Origin: a virus
IMG/VR virus record: IMGVR_UViG_3300000116_000064
Coordinates: 1 to 37,912 of that record
Direction: 5' to 3' (one strand)
DNA length: 37,912 bases
Shown here: positions 29,562 to 37,912 of the stretch, in pieces
Layout: each line of letters starts with the position of its first letter
Position numbering within the stretch: the first letter of the stretch is position 1
The notes under the pieces: generated by a model
What the model saw: the letters and a program-made list of their open reading frames with translations, nothing else
The model's database searches: none
What the model was told of the DNA's origin: nothing
Position numbers and translations under genes: made by a program

Positions 29562-30189
29562 TAAAAAATCCTGTAATATAATAAATAATAACTATTAAAC
29601 AAATAAGGTTGCGAAGCGCACCGTTTGTATACTCCGCAAATACCGTTTCTTGCGTAACCAATAAATTCCCAACCATATACGCGAACGCCTTTGCTATGCC
29701 TGTACTAAAGAATAACATAGCAGGTATATATTGACCAATAGCCAACATGATCAACCCACTTGGCAAGCCCACCAATGAACCCGTTAAGAACATTCCAAAT
29801 ACGTTACGCCAGTATAATTTCTTGCGTATTTCGTTATTGTATTTCTCAGTTTCAGATTTGGTGAACTTATGACCTTCGGGGTAATTCTCGCGCCAATCTT
29901 TACCGAAAAACCACTTAACGATAAAATCTAGTCTTTCAACGCGATCCTTTTGTCCTACAAGCTGTCTATCTAGAAAATACTGTCCATGCCCTGTTGCTAT
30001 TCCAAACGCGCCCAGTAGTGCTAAAAACGCCCAGAAATCGACATACAATGAACACGCCAGCACAAAGGCAAACATGACTAAAGCACGTTCAATTATTTCC
30101 TTTGTCTTTAATACCCCGCCGCCATCTATCCGTCCGTATATCGCGCCTAAAAAGATAAACTTCAATGATGCGAGGATTATAAATATCAA
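29554..30189 (-). CDS. Multi-pass membrane protein
   Basis: The 211-residue product starts with TTG at 30189, overlapping the fibre stop (TTGA). It has about five hydrophobic segments: near residues 1-20, 35-60, 125-150, 150-175 and 190-210, with a charged cytoplasmic-looking stretch (FGKDWRENYPEGHKFTKSET) in the middle. Phages with similar tail-lysis borders carry such membrane proteins of unknown role. It could modify the host membrane or glycan transport, or be part of the lysis set; nothing decides this. Confidence 0.6.
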   Translation of the reverse strand: MIFIILASLKFIFLGAIYGRIDGGGVLKTKEIIERALVMFAFVLACSLYVDFWAFLALLGAFGIATGHGQYFLDRQLVGQKDRVERLDFIVKWFFGKDWRENYPEGHKFTKSETEKYNNEIRKKLYWRNVFGMFLTGSLVGLPSGLIMLAIGQYIPAMLFFSTGIAKAFAYMVGNLLVTQETVFAEYTNGALRNLICLIVIIYYITGFFNA

Positions 30190-31391
30190 GACGTACCAAC
30201 CTTTTCAATTATAATTTCTCCGTAAATTTCCTTTACACCTGAGAACGACTTGGCAGTTCCTAAATCACTTGTTCCTGAATTGGTCGTCACCCTATACCGT
30301 AGGGATATTTCTTTAGTACCTGCCAATGTCACCACACCATAAACATCTCCCACATTCGTATCACCATCTACTGAATTACTAAAAAAGTTATTGCCTTGGG
30401 CAATCTCTGCCGTGTCTGTTACGTTGTAAATCTGCATATAGCCTGCGTTACAGCGGTAAAATGGTGATCTACCCGTGATGCGATATGTACCCGCGGGCAG
30501 TGTTACTTTGTTACTGGATAGTGACGCACCGCTAATTTCATTTGTAACCACTGTGTTTATAGCCAGAGTTTGCAATGATCCTGTAGTCGCCGCGCCGCCT
30601 GTAGTCCCGCTTGTTTCTTCTCTGCGTGCATACAAAATTTGTGATGTGTAATCCCCTGCTAATGGTGCGCCGCTTGCTCTTTCATAATTTGTACAACGCC
30701 AATCACCGCTTGCATATTCTACAAACTCCGCCTCATCCCCTGCCGCCGTTGTGATGTTCGCCCCGCCTGGTAGAATTAAATCTGTAGCATGATGCGTTAG
30801 CGTTAAAACCCCGTCAAAATGCAATTTAATAACCGTTCCTACACCAAGGCTATTAATAGACGTAATTGTTGTCGTTCCCGTAACGTCAAAATAATTACCA
30901 TCTGAAATAACAGGCAATGCGCTTGCGCTGGCTACATCTGCACCTTTGGCCAATTTGAATGTCGCGCTTGACATTGTTGTATCGCCAGATAGCGTGTTTG
31001 CGCCTGATAAGGTTGCACCACCTGATAATGTAGTCGTGCCGGATATGGTATAATCGCCTGTTATCGTTTCATTTCTACGTTTGGATAAAATATCACCCGC
31101 CAAAGGTGCGATATAAACATCGCGTGTGCCGCTTCCCCAATCAACCGCCGCATCACTATTTGATGATGCAAGAACAGTATCACGGCTTAATGTATCAGGG
31201 CTTCCAGCCGTAACCGTCCCAATACCTGTTTCCCAGTTTGTACCGTCTTTAATCGTATAAGCACAAGTATTGCCATCACCAACGCCGTCAACAAAAGACT
31301 GATAGCCCGTTGTTGCCCCTGCAAGGTTAAGTGTGCCTGTACCTTGTGTTGTCGATGTTTCTAAAACTCTATCAGCAAGTGCGTATGCCAT
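30186..31391 (-). CDS. Tail fibre/tip protein
   Basis: The 401-residue product starts with the common phage beginning 'm.....DrVketttttGtgt.tL.ga..g..sF' (DRVLETSTTQGTGTLNLAGA), which attaches fibres to tail tips. A shaft with a four-fold TLSG repeat (TTLSGGATLSGANTLSGDTT) follows, then strand-rich sequence and a C-terminal domain similar to C1q or TNF-like folds, with SSNKVTLPAGTYRITGRSPF and ISLRYRVTT. It likely forms a trimer and contacts the host or a decorating carbohydrate. GGAG precedes ATG at 31391. Confidence 0.8.
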   Translation of the reverse strand: MAYALADRVLETSTTQGTGTLNLAGATTGYQSFVDGVGDGNTCAYTIKDGTNWETGIGTVTAGSPDTLSRDTVLASSNSDAAVDWGSGTRDVYIAPLAGDILSKRRNETITGDYTISGTTTLSGGATLSGANTLSGDTTMSSATFKLAKGADVASASALPVISDGNYFDVTGTTTITSINSLGVGTVIKLHFDGVLTLTHHATDLILPGGANITTAAGDEAEFVEYASGDWRCTNYERASGAPLAGDYTSQILYARREETSGTTGGAATTGSLQTLAINTVVTNEISGASLSSNKVTLPAGTYRITGRSPFYRCNAGYMQIYNVTDTAEIAQGNNFFSNSVDGDTNVGDVYGVVTLAGTKEISLRYRVTTNSGTSDLGTAKSFSGVKEIYGEIIIEKVGTS

Positions 31392-32171
31392 TTATTTTAT
31401 CTCCGTAATTTTATATGATTTTTGATATATGCCGAAAAACTCATTAATAATAGGCGTTGTTTCATCCGATACGCCGTAAACATATTGTCTTTGAAAATGC
31501 GTTGTCGCAGCCATGTCCTTAATGTAAAGGATGTCTTTTGATGTGCCGCGCAGCCTGTCAATATCGTAAACTACGCCGTACATTTCGTTCTCTGTGCCAA
31601 AATCCATTTGCAAGTCAACTGTGCGTAATGGGGTACGTGTTACGGGGCTTAATGCCTGAGACATTGTTCTTTGTAGCCTTGAATTGTCTCTAAAACCCTC
31701 ACCAAGCCCCCAGCTTGCATTGATAGCAGGGGAAAAACACTTATCCATATAAAGCCGACCTGCTTGGAAATACCCGTCTGGATTCGCCGCATCAGAAACC
31801 TCTATCTTCCAATAACGATACGTTTCACTTGATGCCAGCTTTACAGCAAACAAATTGCTATCATACCCAACATCCGTTCCCGTAATTAAATCTTGGCTGG
31901 ATAATGTAAAATCACTTACTGCACTTGTTGTTCCTGCTTTTATCGTTACACTTCCACTTGATGTGCCGTTGTGTGCTACCAGCGCGATAAAATCAATCTC
32001 GGTTGCCGCGCCAAAATCTATTTCAATATCCGCTGTGTTTAAGTCCGATGTTCTCCATATTCTGGAAAGCCCCATATCCTGCAAACGGTTTACTGTATTA
32101 TCAGCCAATGCGCTTGACGCTGTGAGCGTTGCATCATCGGATAATGGAACTGCTAAAATAATATTACTCAT
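31392..32171 (-). CDS. Tail tip protein with galactose-binding-like fold
   Basis: ATG at 32171 overlaps the preceding stop (ATGA) and gives 259 residues. The N-terminal part (IWRTSDLNTADIEIDFGAAT, then IDFIALVAHNGTSS) has the pattern of discoidin/F5-8C-like galactose-binding domains, common in the tails of proteobacterial siphoviruses. The C-terminal half has RTPLRTVDLQMDFGTENEMY, also typical of this tail protein group. It is probably part of the tail tip between hub and fibre. Confidence 0.7.
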   Translation of the reverse strand: MSNIILAVPLSDDATLTASSALADNTVNRLQDMGLSRIWRTSDLNTADIEIDFGAATEIDFIALVAHNGTSSGSVTIKAGTTSAVSDFTLSSQDLITGTDVGYDSNLFAVKLASSETYRYWKIEVSDAANPDGYFQAGRLYMDKCFSPAINASWGLGEGFRDNSRLQRTMSQALSPVTRTPLRTVDLQMDFGTENEMYGVVYDIDRLRGTSKDILYIKDMAATTHFQRQYVYGVSDETTPIINEFFGIYQKSYKITEIK

Positions 32172-33838
32172 CCCCAAAGCTCCAGTTCAGTTTCACCGCT
32201 TTCAGCATCCTCGCTTATCCCTGTAATTAATACGCTTTTGCCATTTTCAAGTCCAAAACGGTTCAATTCAATGTTGATTGTATCACCAATATAGACACGA
32301 AATAACAAGTTTTTAACCGTAACACGATAAACGGTTCTTTTTGTGCCATATATCCGTTTAAATCTGGTTAACTGCGAAGTAGCATCAGCCTCATTTATAA
32401 GTAAGGTATTAAATTCAAGCTCGCTTAAGCTTGCTGTTCTGCCCTTTACAACGCCATCTGTTGCAAGTACCGTTCTGTAGTCTTTTGAAGTAAATTGTTC
32501 ATAAGCATCAGTTGCCGCCGCCGCAAGATTATCCACACTTTGCACCGTCCAAGAACGCGCATAACCCGCTTTAATTCTCCACGATGGATTAATAACCCTG
32601 ATTACAGAAAACTTTCCATCAACAACATCGTTCTCGTTTATTGTATAGATTGCCGTACTTGGCGCATCAATTACGCCAGCCGTAAAAAGCCCCCTGCGTG
32701 TAAATGTCCAGTAACATTGTAGAGGTATTAATAGCTCGTTTACTATTTTTTGTGCGTCGGTGTTGTTTTGAATAAATATCCCGACAGTTGAATTGATTGT
32801 GCTGTCTAATTCATTGAGCGCACCTTGATCTATATCGGCACTTGAAAAACTTTTTGAGCCTAATTTTGTTTTTAATATACGCGAAATTATAGCCCCCGCG
32901 TCATCAATATAACCGCCTGTGTTATCACCTTTAACATCAGCCGTAATAAGTCCGTCAGGATTGCCGCCAAGCTTTATATAACCGCCTGATAATTGTGTCT
33001 TAAAATGCGAACCTGTTACACTTGCCGCCGTTATGTCTGCTACATCACCTTGAGAATTTAATTCAACACCCCTATCATAAACGGCTGTTACTTCTTCAAT
33101 AGAGCCGTCATGTACTTGATAGATGTTATTCCCAATATCAACAGGCACGAGGGTTACGTTCTTCACCTCACCATATACCAATGGTTTTGGCTTTCCCTCT
33201 AGGTTAGATGCCCCTTCAAGACCGCCAGCACCCGTATACAAGCTTTGCAAAAACTCCGTTTGCATAACCTTGGTTTTGTCTTGAATATTTATAATTATTT
33301 CAGCTTCGTCATATTCTATATCACCACAAACGCCACTGAATATTCTTGAGAACTGATTTCTTGTAAAAGATGGATCGCCTGCGTAAATATTTACGGCGCG
33401 GCCATTCCAAAAGTAATCCGCGTAATTTTCAAAATACGCATCACCGTTTAGTATTCTTAGAGCACCGAATGAAACAGAGCCGCCGCGAAACTCATCACCA
33501 CTTAAAATAGAAACATCAAATTGAAACGGGTTTTTTAAATAAGGCTGGTATACCGTATGCGATGGCGTATCAGAGCCGTTTGTTGTATATCCAAAAGCCG
33601 ATAAGTATTCTTGTGTTTCTGCCCCGGTGTAGGAAAAATCAATATCACCAAAAGTACCGCCGCCGTATGGGGCTTGTCCGCCGCTTTCAACTGCTATACT
33701 TGCATCAAATGGACTCAATTCAACTAAATACTCAAGATTTACGCCCTGATTAAGTAACAACGCAGCAAAGGGATCGGCAACTGCCCCGCTATCAGTATCA
33801 TCCATAGCCCCGTAGGGAAGGTCACCAAAACTAAGCAT
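32168..33838 (-). CDS. Tail hub/baseplate-like protein
   Basis: The 556-residue product follows the tape measure gene, as hub proteins do. The N-terminal part contains strand-rich stretches with FQFDVSILSGDEFRGG, YFWNGRAVNIYAGDP and FSRIFSGVCGDIEYDEAEII, fitting the hub domain that covers the end of the tail tube. A later part has KPKPLVYGEVKNVTLVPVDI, and the C-terminal part has FRVYIGDTINIELNRFGLEN, strands found in 'tail protein' families of rhizobial and other proteobacterial phages. ATG overlaps the TMP stop by 8 nt. Confidence 0.7.
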   Translation of the reverse strand: MLSFGDLPYGAMDDTDSGAVADPFAALLLNQGVNLEYLVELSPFDASIAVESGGQAPYGGGTFGDIDFSYTGAETQEYLSAFGYTTNGSDTPSHTVYQPYLKNPFQFDVSILSGDEFRGGSVSFGALRILNGDAYFENYADYFWNGRAVNIYAGDPSFTRNQFSRIFSGVCGDIEYDEAEIIINIQDKTKVMQTEFLQSLYTGAGGLEGASNLEGKPKPLVYGEVKNVTLVPVDIGNNIYQVHDGSIEEVTAVYDRGVELNSQGDVADITAASVTGSHFKTQLSGGYIKLGGNPDGLITADVKGDNTGGYIDDAGAIISRILKTKLGSKSFSSADIDQGALNELDSTINSTVGIFIQNNTDAQKIVNELLIPLQCYWTFTRRGLFTAGVIDAPSTAIYTINENDVVDGKFSVIRVINPSWRIKAGYARSWTVQSVDNLAAAATDAYEQFTSKDYRTVLATDGVVKGRTASLSELEFNTLLINEADATSQLTRFKRIYGTKRTVYRVTVKNLLFRVYIGDTINIELNRFGLENGKSVLITGISEDAESGETELELWG

Positions 33839-36800
33839 TCAGGCTGTTTCCTATCCGTTCCATGGCTTTTCTTAAATCCTTATTCTCTTTTCTAAGCTCC
33901 TCAAGTTCTACAAGCATTTGCTGCATTACGGATGTTTGCTGCGCATTTGAAAGTGTTATCTCACGCGCTATACTATCACTTAACGCACCTTCCCCGCCTA
34001 ATTGCTCGCCAATACCGGTGATTGATTGGCGTACAAAGCTTTCTAATGCGCTAAAGCCTTCGCCACTGGCAAAAACATCACGCCCTAAGCCTAACAATTG
34101 GCTGGCCTGTGATGTAATATTACCAAGCCCGCTTAGATCACCCCCTTGTATCGCGCTAAGGTTTTCATCAAAGTTAGCCCGCGCCAAGGAAAGTCTTTCA
34201 ACCGCCGATAATGTAGAGCTTCCAGATAAAGCTTGTGAGTCTAGAAAGTCTTGTAATGGCTGCAGTGCACCTGTGATAAATGCCTGTCTTTGTTTCTCAT
34301 AACTATCTGTAAGTTTATCAACAGGCAATCCAAGCTCTTGCGCTTTTGTTTTAAGTTCTGCGAATTGTTCATCTAATGCCTCAAGGGCTTGTTGTAGTGG
34401 ATTAATTGATTCCTCTATCTTTTCAAACCCCTCGATTAAATCAATTATTTGCTTGGCTTCCAGTGCAGCAATCGCACCGCTTTCAAATGTAGTGTTTTCA
34501 CTAAACGATTTTCTAACCGCTTCGGCCAAAACATCGGAAATACCTGTAAATTTTGCTGTACTAAATGATGTCGTTAATGCATAATTTATAGCATCCTCGA
34601 TTGATCCGAATGTTTGTCTATCCCTGCCTTCAATATCTGCAAAAATACCATCTCTGCGGGCAGTGGCAATCATAAATCCTGCAAAGTCGTCTGTTAATTT
34701 TGCACCAAGGCCACTTAGAAAAGCGTTTGTTGATTGTGTAATTTGTGAAGATATAGCGTTAAATTGTTCTTGCTGCTCTGGTGATGCCTCATTGGATGTC
34801 GCTCTTATTTGAGCAATCATACCGTTGCTAACATCAAAACCTCCGTCAATCGCTCTAGAAGGCACAGAACCACCACCAAACAACCCACCTAATGCATTTC
34901 CTGCAAAAGCACCAATTAACGCACCTGCGGGGCCACCAGCAAAACCAAGAATTGTACCCATAGATGCACCTATAGCAGTACCACCTATGCCGCCAGCGAT
35001 GCCGCCGATAGATGCCCCGATACCTCTATCGCTGCCAAATAAAGCATTAGCTAACATATTACCGCCAAAGCCTGCCAAGCCTGCCGCTGGTGTAAATGCA
35101 CTAGCAAGTGAGCTTGTGCCCGGCAACATCGGCCCTATAAAATTCGCATTAGTCAAACCAAGGCTCGCACCAATAGAATTAATACCTGAACCTATAAGAG
35201 AACTTGCACCAAATATAGGGGCACTAAGGCCAGACGTAAGACCACTAAAACCATTTGACAAAAGGCTTCCAAGGTTTCCAATGGAAAACCCACCACTAGA
35301 CCCGCCACCAATTATTGAACCTAACCCGCCAGCACTTGCACTTGAACCGCCTAATGCCGTGCCTCCTGCAATACCAAGACTTAATAATATAGGCCTTGCC
35401 GCCGCCTGATAAGCAATCTCACCAAGGAAATTCATAAAGGATGATTTTAGACCTGAAATAAAACGGTCAAACACACCCTCGCTATTTGTGAATGCGTCTT
35501 TAAATGCTGTAGACAAATCTCTTTCGATTGCATTTGACAAATCATCTATTGATTCTGTCATGTCTTTATCAATACGGTTAGCAATATTTTCTTTTATCGT
35601 ATCACCAACGCTTTTTAAGCTTTTATCAATTTCCTGTACATTCTCATTCACTGCAGGTAAATCTAGAACAGGTGGTATGATTGTAGTTTCTCTCGCAACT
35701 GATCCACCCTGAACACTTTGTTGCCAACTCCCTATATTGGAAAGAATATTTTGAACATCTGCACGTATATCTTCTGGTGTTTGTCCTGAAAAACGCCCTA
35801 CATTTGATTGATTGTTTTTTCTCTGCGTATTATAGTCGCCAAGAGCGTTAGTTGCTTCTTCATAAGATAAACCGCCTGCAAGCATGGCATATAAAACAGC
35901 GGGGCCTGACGTTAGAAAATTAGTCAAATCTGCAAATTTATTTAAGAGCTTATCAATGGCAATTCCAGCTTGACCCATTGCTGTAACAATCACTGCCGCT
36001 AGATTGCCTGAAACCTCTGCAGCCAATCCTGCAAGCCCGCCGAATTCATCTTTAAAATATATTACTGAGGCCACCAATGAACCAACAGCCACTGCTGCCA
36101 ATCCTAAAGGATTAAGAACAGTTACACCGCCAAGAGAAATAAGAGCCAATCTCAAGGCACCTGTCGCACCAAGCATTGAAACCATTGCTGATTGTGTTGC
36201 TATAAAAGATGCCGTAATCGCGCCTATACCTTTTACAATAGATGCAACAGCACCAACATTCATTACAGCAAACCAAGCAATAGTCCCTGCTGTGACTGCT
36301 TTAAGAAGATTGGCTATACTACCTAAATTCTTAGCAACAACATCAAGAGCCGCAGCCAAATTATTAGATGAACTCTCTAATAACTTACTTTCCGAGCCTA
36401 AACGGATAAACTCGTTACTAATACGCTGGAGTGATCTGCTTATAGTAGGGGGTATTTCATACGCCTTAATGGCTTCTTCGGATGCGAGTAAAGCCCCCAG
36501 AAAGCTTTCAGTCGTTAATTTTCCCTCTTGTGCAAATTTCTTTAGATCAGTTGCTGCTTTACCACCTAATTCTTCAGCGATAATCTTAGCAAGTAACGGC
36601 GTTCCTTCAATAAGTGAGTTAATCTCTTGTGATGCATTGGCAAAGTTACCTGCTAAACCTTGGGTAAGCTGTGTCATAACTGCACCCGCCGCTTGTGCAT
36701 TCGCGCCAGATGCCGCAAAACCCCTTGAAAGCAATTCAGTTACTTTTGTGAGATCTGTTGTGTTTTTAACCGCGTCAGGAAGGGATGAGTTAAGCCGCAC

Positions 36801-37163
36801 AAAGTTTTGTGTTAAATCACCAAAAGCATCGCCTGTGCTTTGAGCAATGTTGTAAAGGTCATTAAAACGGCGCGTGTATTCTTCAGTGTTTCTAGTGACG
36901 TTTTTAAGCTGTGTTTCAAGGGTTGTGATATTATCTGAAAATATCATAAGTGCGCGAAGACCATAGGCAGTCATAAGCCCTGTTACAGCTCTTGTAAGGG
37001 CAACCGTAGCGCGTGAAGTTGCCCCCATTTGTTTTTCAAGATTTTTAGAGGATGAAGTCGCCTTATTCCCAGAGGCAGCAATATTATCCAAGTCGCGCTT
37101 AATGGTTTTCGCACCACTACCCTTAGACTTAATCTCAATGCTAATGCCTACATCACTGGTCAT
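33831..37163 (-). CDS. Tape measure protein
   Basis: This 1110-residue protein is the longest product. The N-terminal third holds a tape-measure domain (TTLETQLKNVTRNTEEYTRR, GFAASGANAQAAGAVMTQL, ANASQEINSLIEGTPLLA). Hydrophobic segments lie around residues 285-400, and a Gly/Ala/Ser-rich stretch near 600-790 resembles membrane-active parts (ASIGGIAGGIGGTAIGASMG). The C-terminal end is coiled coil (VMQQMLVELEELRKENKDLR). It sets tail length; at roughly 1.5 Angstrom per residue a tail near 165 nm is predicted. It begins with ATGA overlap after the chaperone frame. Confidence 0.92.
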   Translation of the reverse strand: MTSDVGISIEIKSKGSGAKTIKRDLDNIAASGNKATSSSKNLEKQMGATSRATVALTRAVTGLMTAYGLRALMIFSDNITTLETQLKNVTRNTEEYTRRFNDLYNIAQSTGDAFGDLTQNFVRLNSSLPDAVKNTTDLTKVTELLSRGFAASGANAQAAGAVMTQLTQGLAGNFANASQEINSLIEGTPLLAKIIAEELGGKAATDLKKFAQEGKLTTESFLGALLASEEAIKAYEIPPTISRSLQRISNEFIRLGSESKLLESSSNNLAAALDVVAKNLGSIANLLKAVTAGTIAWFAVMNVGAVASIVKGIGAITASFIATQSAMVSMLGATGALRLALISLGGVTVLNPLGLAAVAVGSLVASVIYFKDEFGGLAGLAAEVSGNLAAVIVTAMGQAGIAIDKLLNKFADLTNFLTSGPAVLYAMLAGGLSYEEATNALGDYNTQRKNNQSNVGRFSGQTPEDIRADVQNILSNIGSWQQSVQGGSVARETTIIPPVLDLPAVNENVQEIDKSLKSVGDTIKENIANRIDKDMTESIDDLSNAIERDLSTAFKDAFTNSEGVFDRFISGLKSSFMNFLGEIAYQAAARPILLSLGIAGGTALGGSSASAGGLGSIIGGGSSGGFSIGNLGSLLSNGFSGLTSGLSAPIFGASSLIGSGINSIGASLGLTNANFIGPMLPGTSSLASAFTPAAGLAGFGGNMLANALFGSDRGIGASIGGIAGGIGGTAIGASMGTILGFAGGPAGALIGAFAGNALGGLFGGGSVPSRAIDGGFDVSNGMIAQIRATSNEASPEQQEQFNAISSQITQSTNAFLSGLGAKLTDDFAGFMIATARRDGIFADIEGRDRQTFGSIEDAINYALTTSFSTAKFTGISDVLAEAVRKSFSENTTFESGAIAALEAKQIIDLIEGFEKIEESINPLQQALEALDEQFAELKTKAQELGLPVDKLTDSYEKQRQAFITGALQPLQDFLDSQALSGSSTLSAVERLSLARANFDENLSAIQGGDLSGLGNITSQASQLLGLGRDVFASGEGFSALESFVRQSITGIGEQLGGEGALSDSIAREITLSNAQQTSVMQQMLVELEELRKENKDLRKAMERIGNSLNA

Positions 37164-37881
37164 TTTTTGCTTTCTTCAAATTCAAAGTCTACTTGCTCCA
37201 ACGCTCTTATATGGTGCAGTAAAATGTCTGTTTCTTCGCAGTTTAAGCCATGCACACGCGCATAATGCTGTACGGATGACCAAGGTATCTGCCCCGCCGC
37301 CATACCTATTGAACGCTCTGTTAAAAGCTCTTTATAGGCTTCTAGGTAAAATTCCAGCCCTTTCATGAGAACAGGCTGCTCATTAAGCACACGAACGTAA
37401 GCCCCCTGCTCCTCGGCCTTTAAAAGGTCTTTAAGCTTAGGGGCGTACTTTCTTCTCCAGAGCTGGAAGTCAGTTAGTTTTTTGCTTCGGCCTCTATTTC
37501 TTCTTTGCGGAAATTCGCCACCGTATTCGCTTGGTCTTGAATATCTTTAAATAGTTCAGGAAGGTCGGTAAGTAACTTAACCACATTCTCTTTGGTAAAT
37601 GGCATGTCTTTACCATCCCTGCCCTTAACACCCTTCCAGCCAATAATAACAGCCTCAGCATAAGTCTCCGCCATAAGCTTTTCAGCCACCGCATCGTCCA
37701 TCGTGCCGTTTTGTAATTGTCTGCGGTAGGGCTTCATTTTTGCATTTAAAACCCTTGCAAATTTCTTGTTCTCGCCACCTGCGCGGTGAATTGTAATTAC
37801 ACCTGACTTGCCGTAATCAAGGTCTACACCTTCGCCAGCCTCTAGATTTTCATTGGTACTAAAAGTTTCATAGAATGACAT
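37160..37881 (-). CDS. Tail assembly chaperone, long form made by -1 frameshift (G-T type)
   Basis: The frame -1 to the short chaperone is open from the slippery site A AAA AAC (37477-37483) to the stop at 37160 with no need for its own start. After the shift at AAC the product continues LTDFQLWRRKYAPKLKDLLK, through SIGMAAGQIPWSSVQHYARV (an element typical of second tail chaperone domains) to the end DFEFEESKK, adding 105 residues to the first 135 for a total of about 240. In lambda the G and G-T proteins act together on the tape measure during tube assembly. The stop overlaps the TMP start by 4 nt. Coordinates give the full fused region. Confidence 0.82.
37455..37483 (-). promoter_or_regulatory. 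Programmed -1 ribosomal frameshift signal
   Basis: In the leftward mRNA the zero-frame reads GCA AAA AAC TAA, so the X-XXY-YYZ heptamer A AAA AAC lies in the right frame, directly in front of the stop codon. About nine nt further, TTCCA-GCTC-TGGAG can form a short 5-bp hairpin (37455-37468) that may stimulate the shift. Confidence 0.85.
37474..37881 (-). CDS. Tail assembly chaperone, short form (G-like)
   Basis: The 135-residue product begins MSFYETFSTNENLEAGEGVD and contains GENKKFARVLNAKMKPYRRQ and AEAVIIGWKGVKGRDGKDMP. These fit the tail chaperone pattern of a small beta part followed by helices with a conserved '.......i.gW.g..d.dG...pft.en'. It ends EIEAEAKN, with the slippery heptamer in its last codons. 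AGGA precedes ATG at 37881. The upstream gene (major tail protein in most phages) is almost wholly outside the window. Confidence 0.85.
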   Translation of the reverse strand: MSFYETFSTNENLEAGEGVDLDYGKSGVITIHRAGGENKKFARVLNAKMKPYRRQLQNGTMDDAVAEKLMAETYAEAVIIGWKGVKGRDGKDMPFTKENVVKLLTDLPELFKDIQDQANTVANFRKEEIEAEAKN

Positions 37882-37912
37882 ATTTTCCTCATCGGGTTAT
37901 GGTGGGGATACC

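Noticed and set aside
34825-36843. Long rightward frames of up to 279 codons opposite the tape measure gene
   Set aside because: They are rich in Ala and Pro as expected for the antisense of a Gly/Ala/Ser-rich gene, and have no operon context.
37889-37912. C-terminal codons of the gene before the tail chaperones
   Set aside because: Two frames end in this 24-nt stretch (TGA at 37889-37891 and TAA at 37897-37899), so the true upstream frame cannot be chosen.

Overview
The window looks like most of the genome of a tailed phage with a long, probably flexible, siphovirus-type tail that infects a Gram-negative bacterium. The tail assignment rests on a 1110-residue tape measure gene and a tail chaperone pair with a -1 frameshift signal, with no sheath or contractile baseplate genes seen. 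The host assignment rests on an M15 endolysin followed by an overlapping i-spanin/o-spanin pair. A gene resembling the DUF6362 family next to the terminase genes hints at an alphaproteobacterial host, which is an inference. I see no integrase, no convincing CI-type repressor, no tRNA, no CRISPR array, no insertion sequence and no DNA polymerase gene beyond a primase-polymerase.

Layout. The late genes are all on the minus strand and form one functional series split by the window ends. From 13.3 kb down to 1 the order is small and large terminase, portal, minor head protein, scaffold, major capsid protein, a five-gene insert with two glycan-enzyme-like genes, a fibre-like protein, head-tail connectors and the start of a tail terminator gene cut by the left end. 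From 37.9 kb down to 26.7 kb it continues with tail chaperones, tape measure, tail hub proteins, a fibre, membrane proteins, the lysis cassette, a second fibre and its small partner. The remainder of the tail terminator and the major tail protein are absent, so the window is probably a circularly permuted genome missing about 1 kb at the junction, or is a part of a longer molecule.

The middle holds replication and accessory genes. Leftward, between 16.5 and 13.4 kb, lie small accessory genes, an HTH protein and the DUF6362-like gene. Between 16.5 and 17.25 kb is a noncoding region with terminators, a 50-bp pure A/T tract and three copies of a 12-bp motif, which is my candidate replication origin. 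A leftward primase-polymerase/helicase gene (17.3-19.4 kb) diverges from a rightward recombination and replication operon (Sak4-like ATPase, DUF669-like protein, DEAH helicase, Gp157-like protein, RusA-like resolvase). The divergent promoter has a perfect 9-bp inverted repeat whose arms carry the two -35 boxes. A rightward accessory operon (24.0-26.6 kb) mirrors the leftward one: both begin with the same promoter element and share a 20-codon leader peptide and mosaic paralogous genes.

Points most worth attention are the A AAA AAC frameshift site in the tail chaperone pair, the sialyltransferase-like and capsule-enzyme-like genes inside the head operon, the three-copy accessory promoter, the mirrored mosaic cassettes with their leader peptide, and several small genes under 60 codons (holin candidate, Rz1, a ribbon-helix-helix protein, Cys-rich peptides) found by reading between the larger genes.
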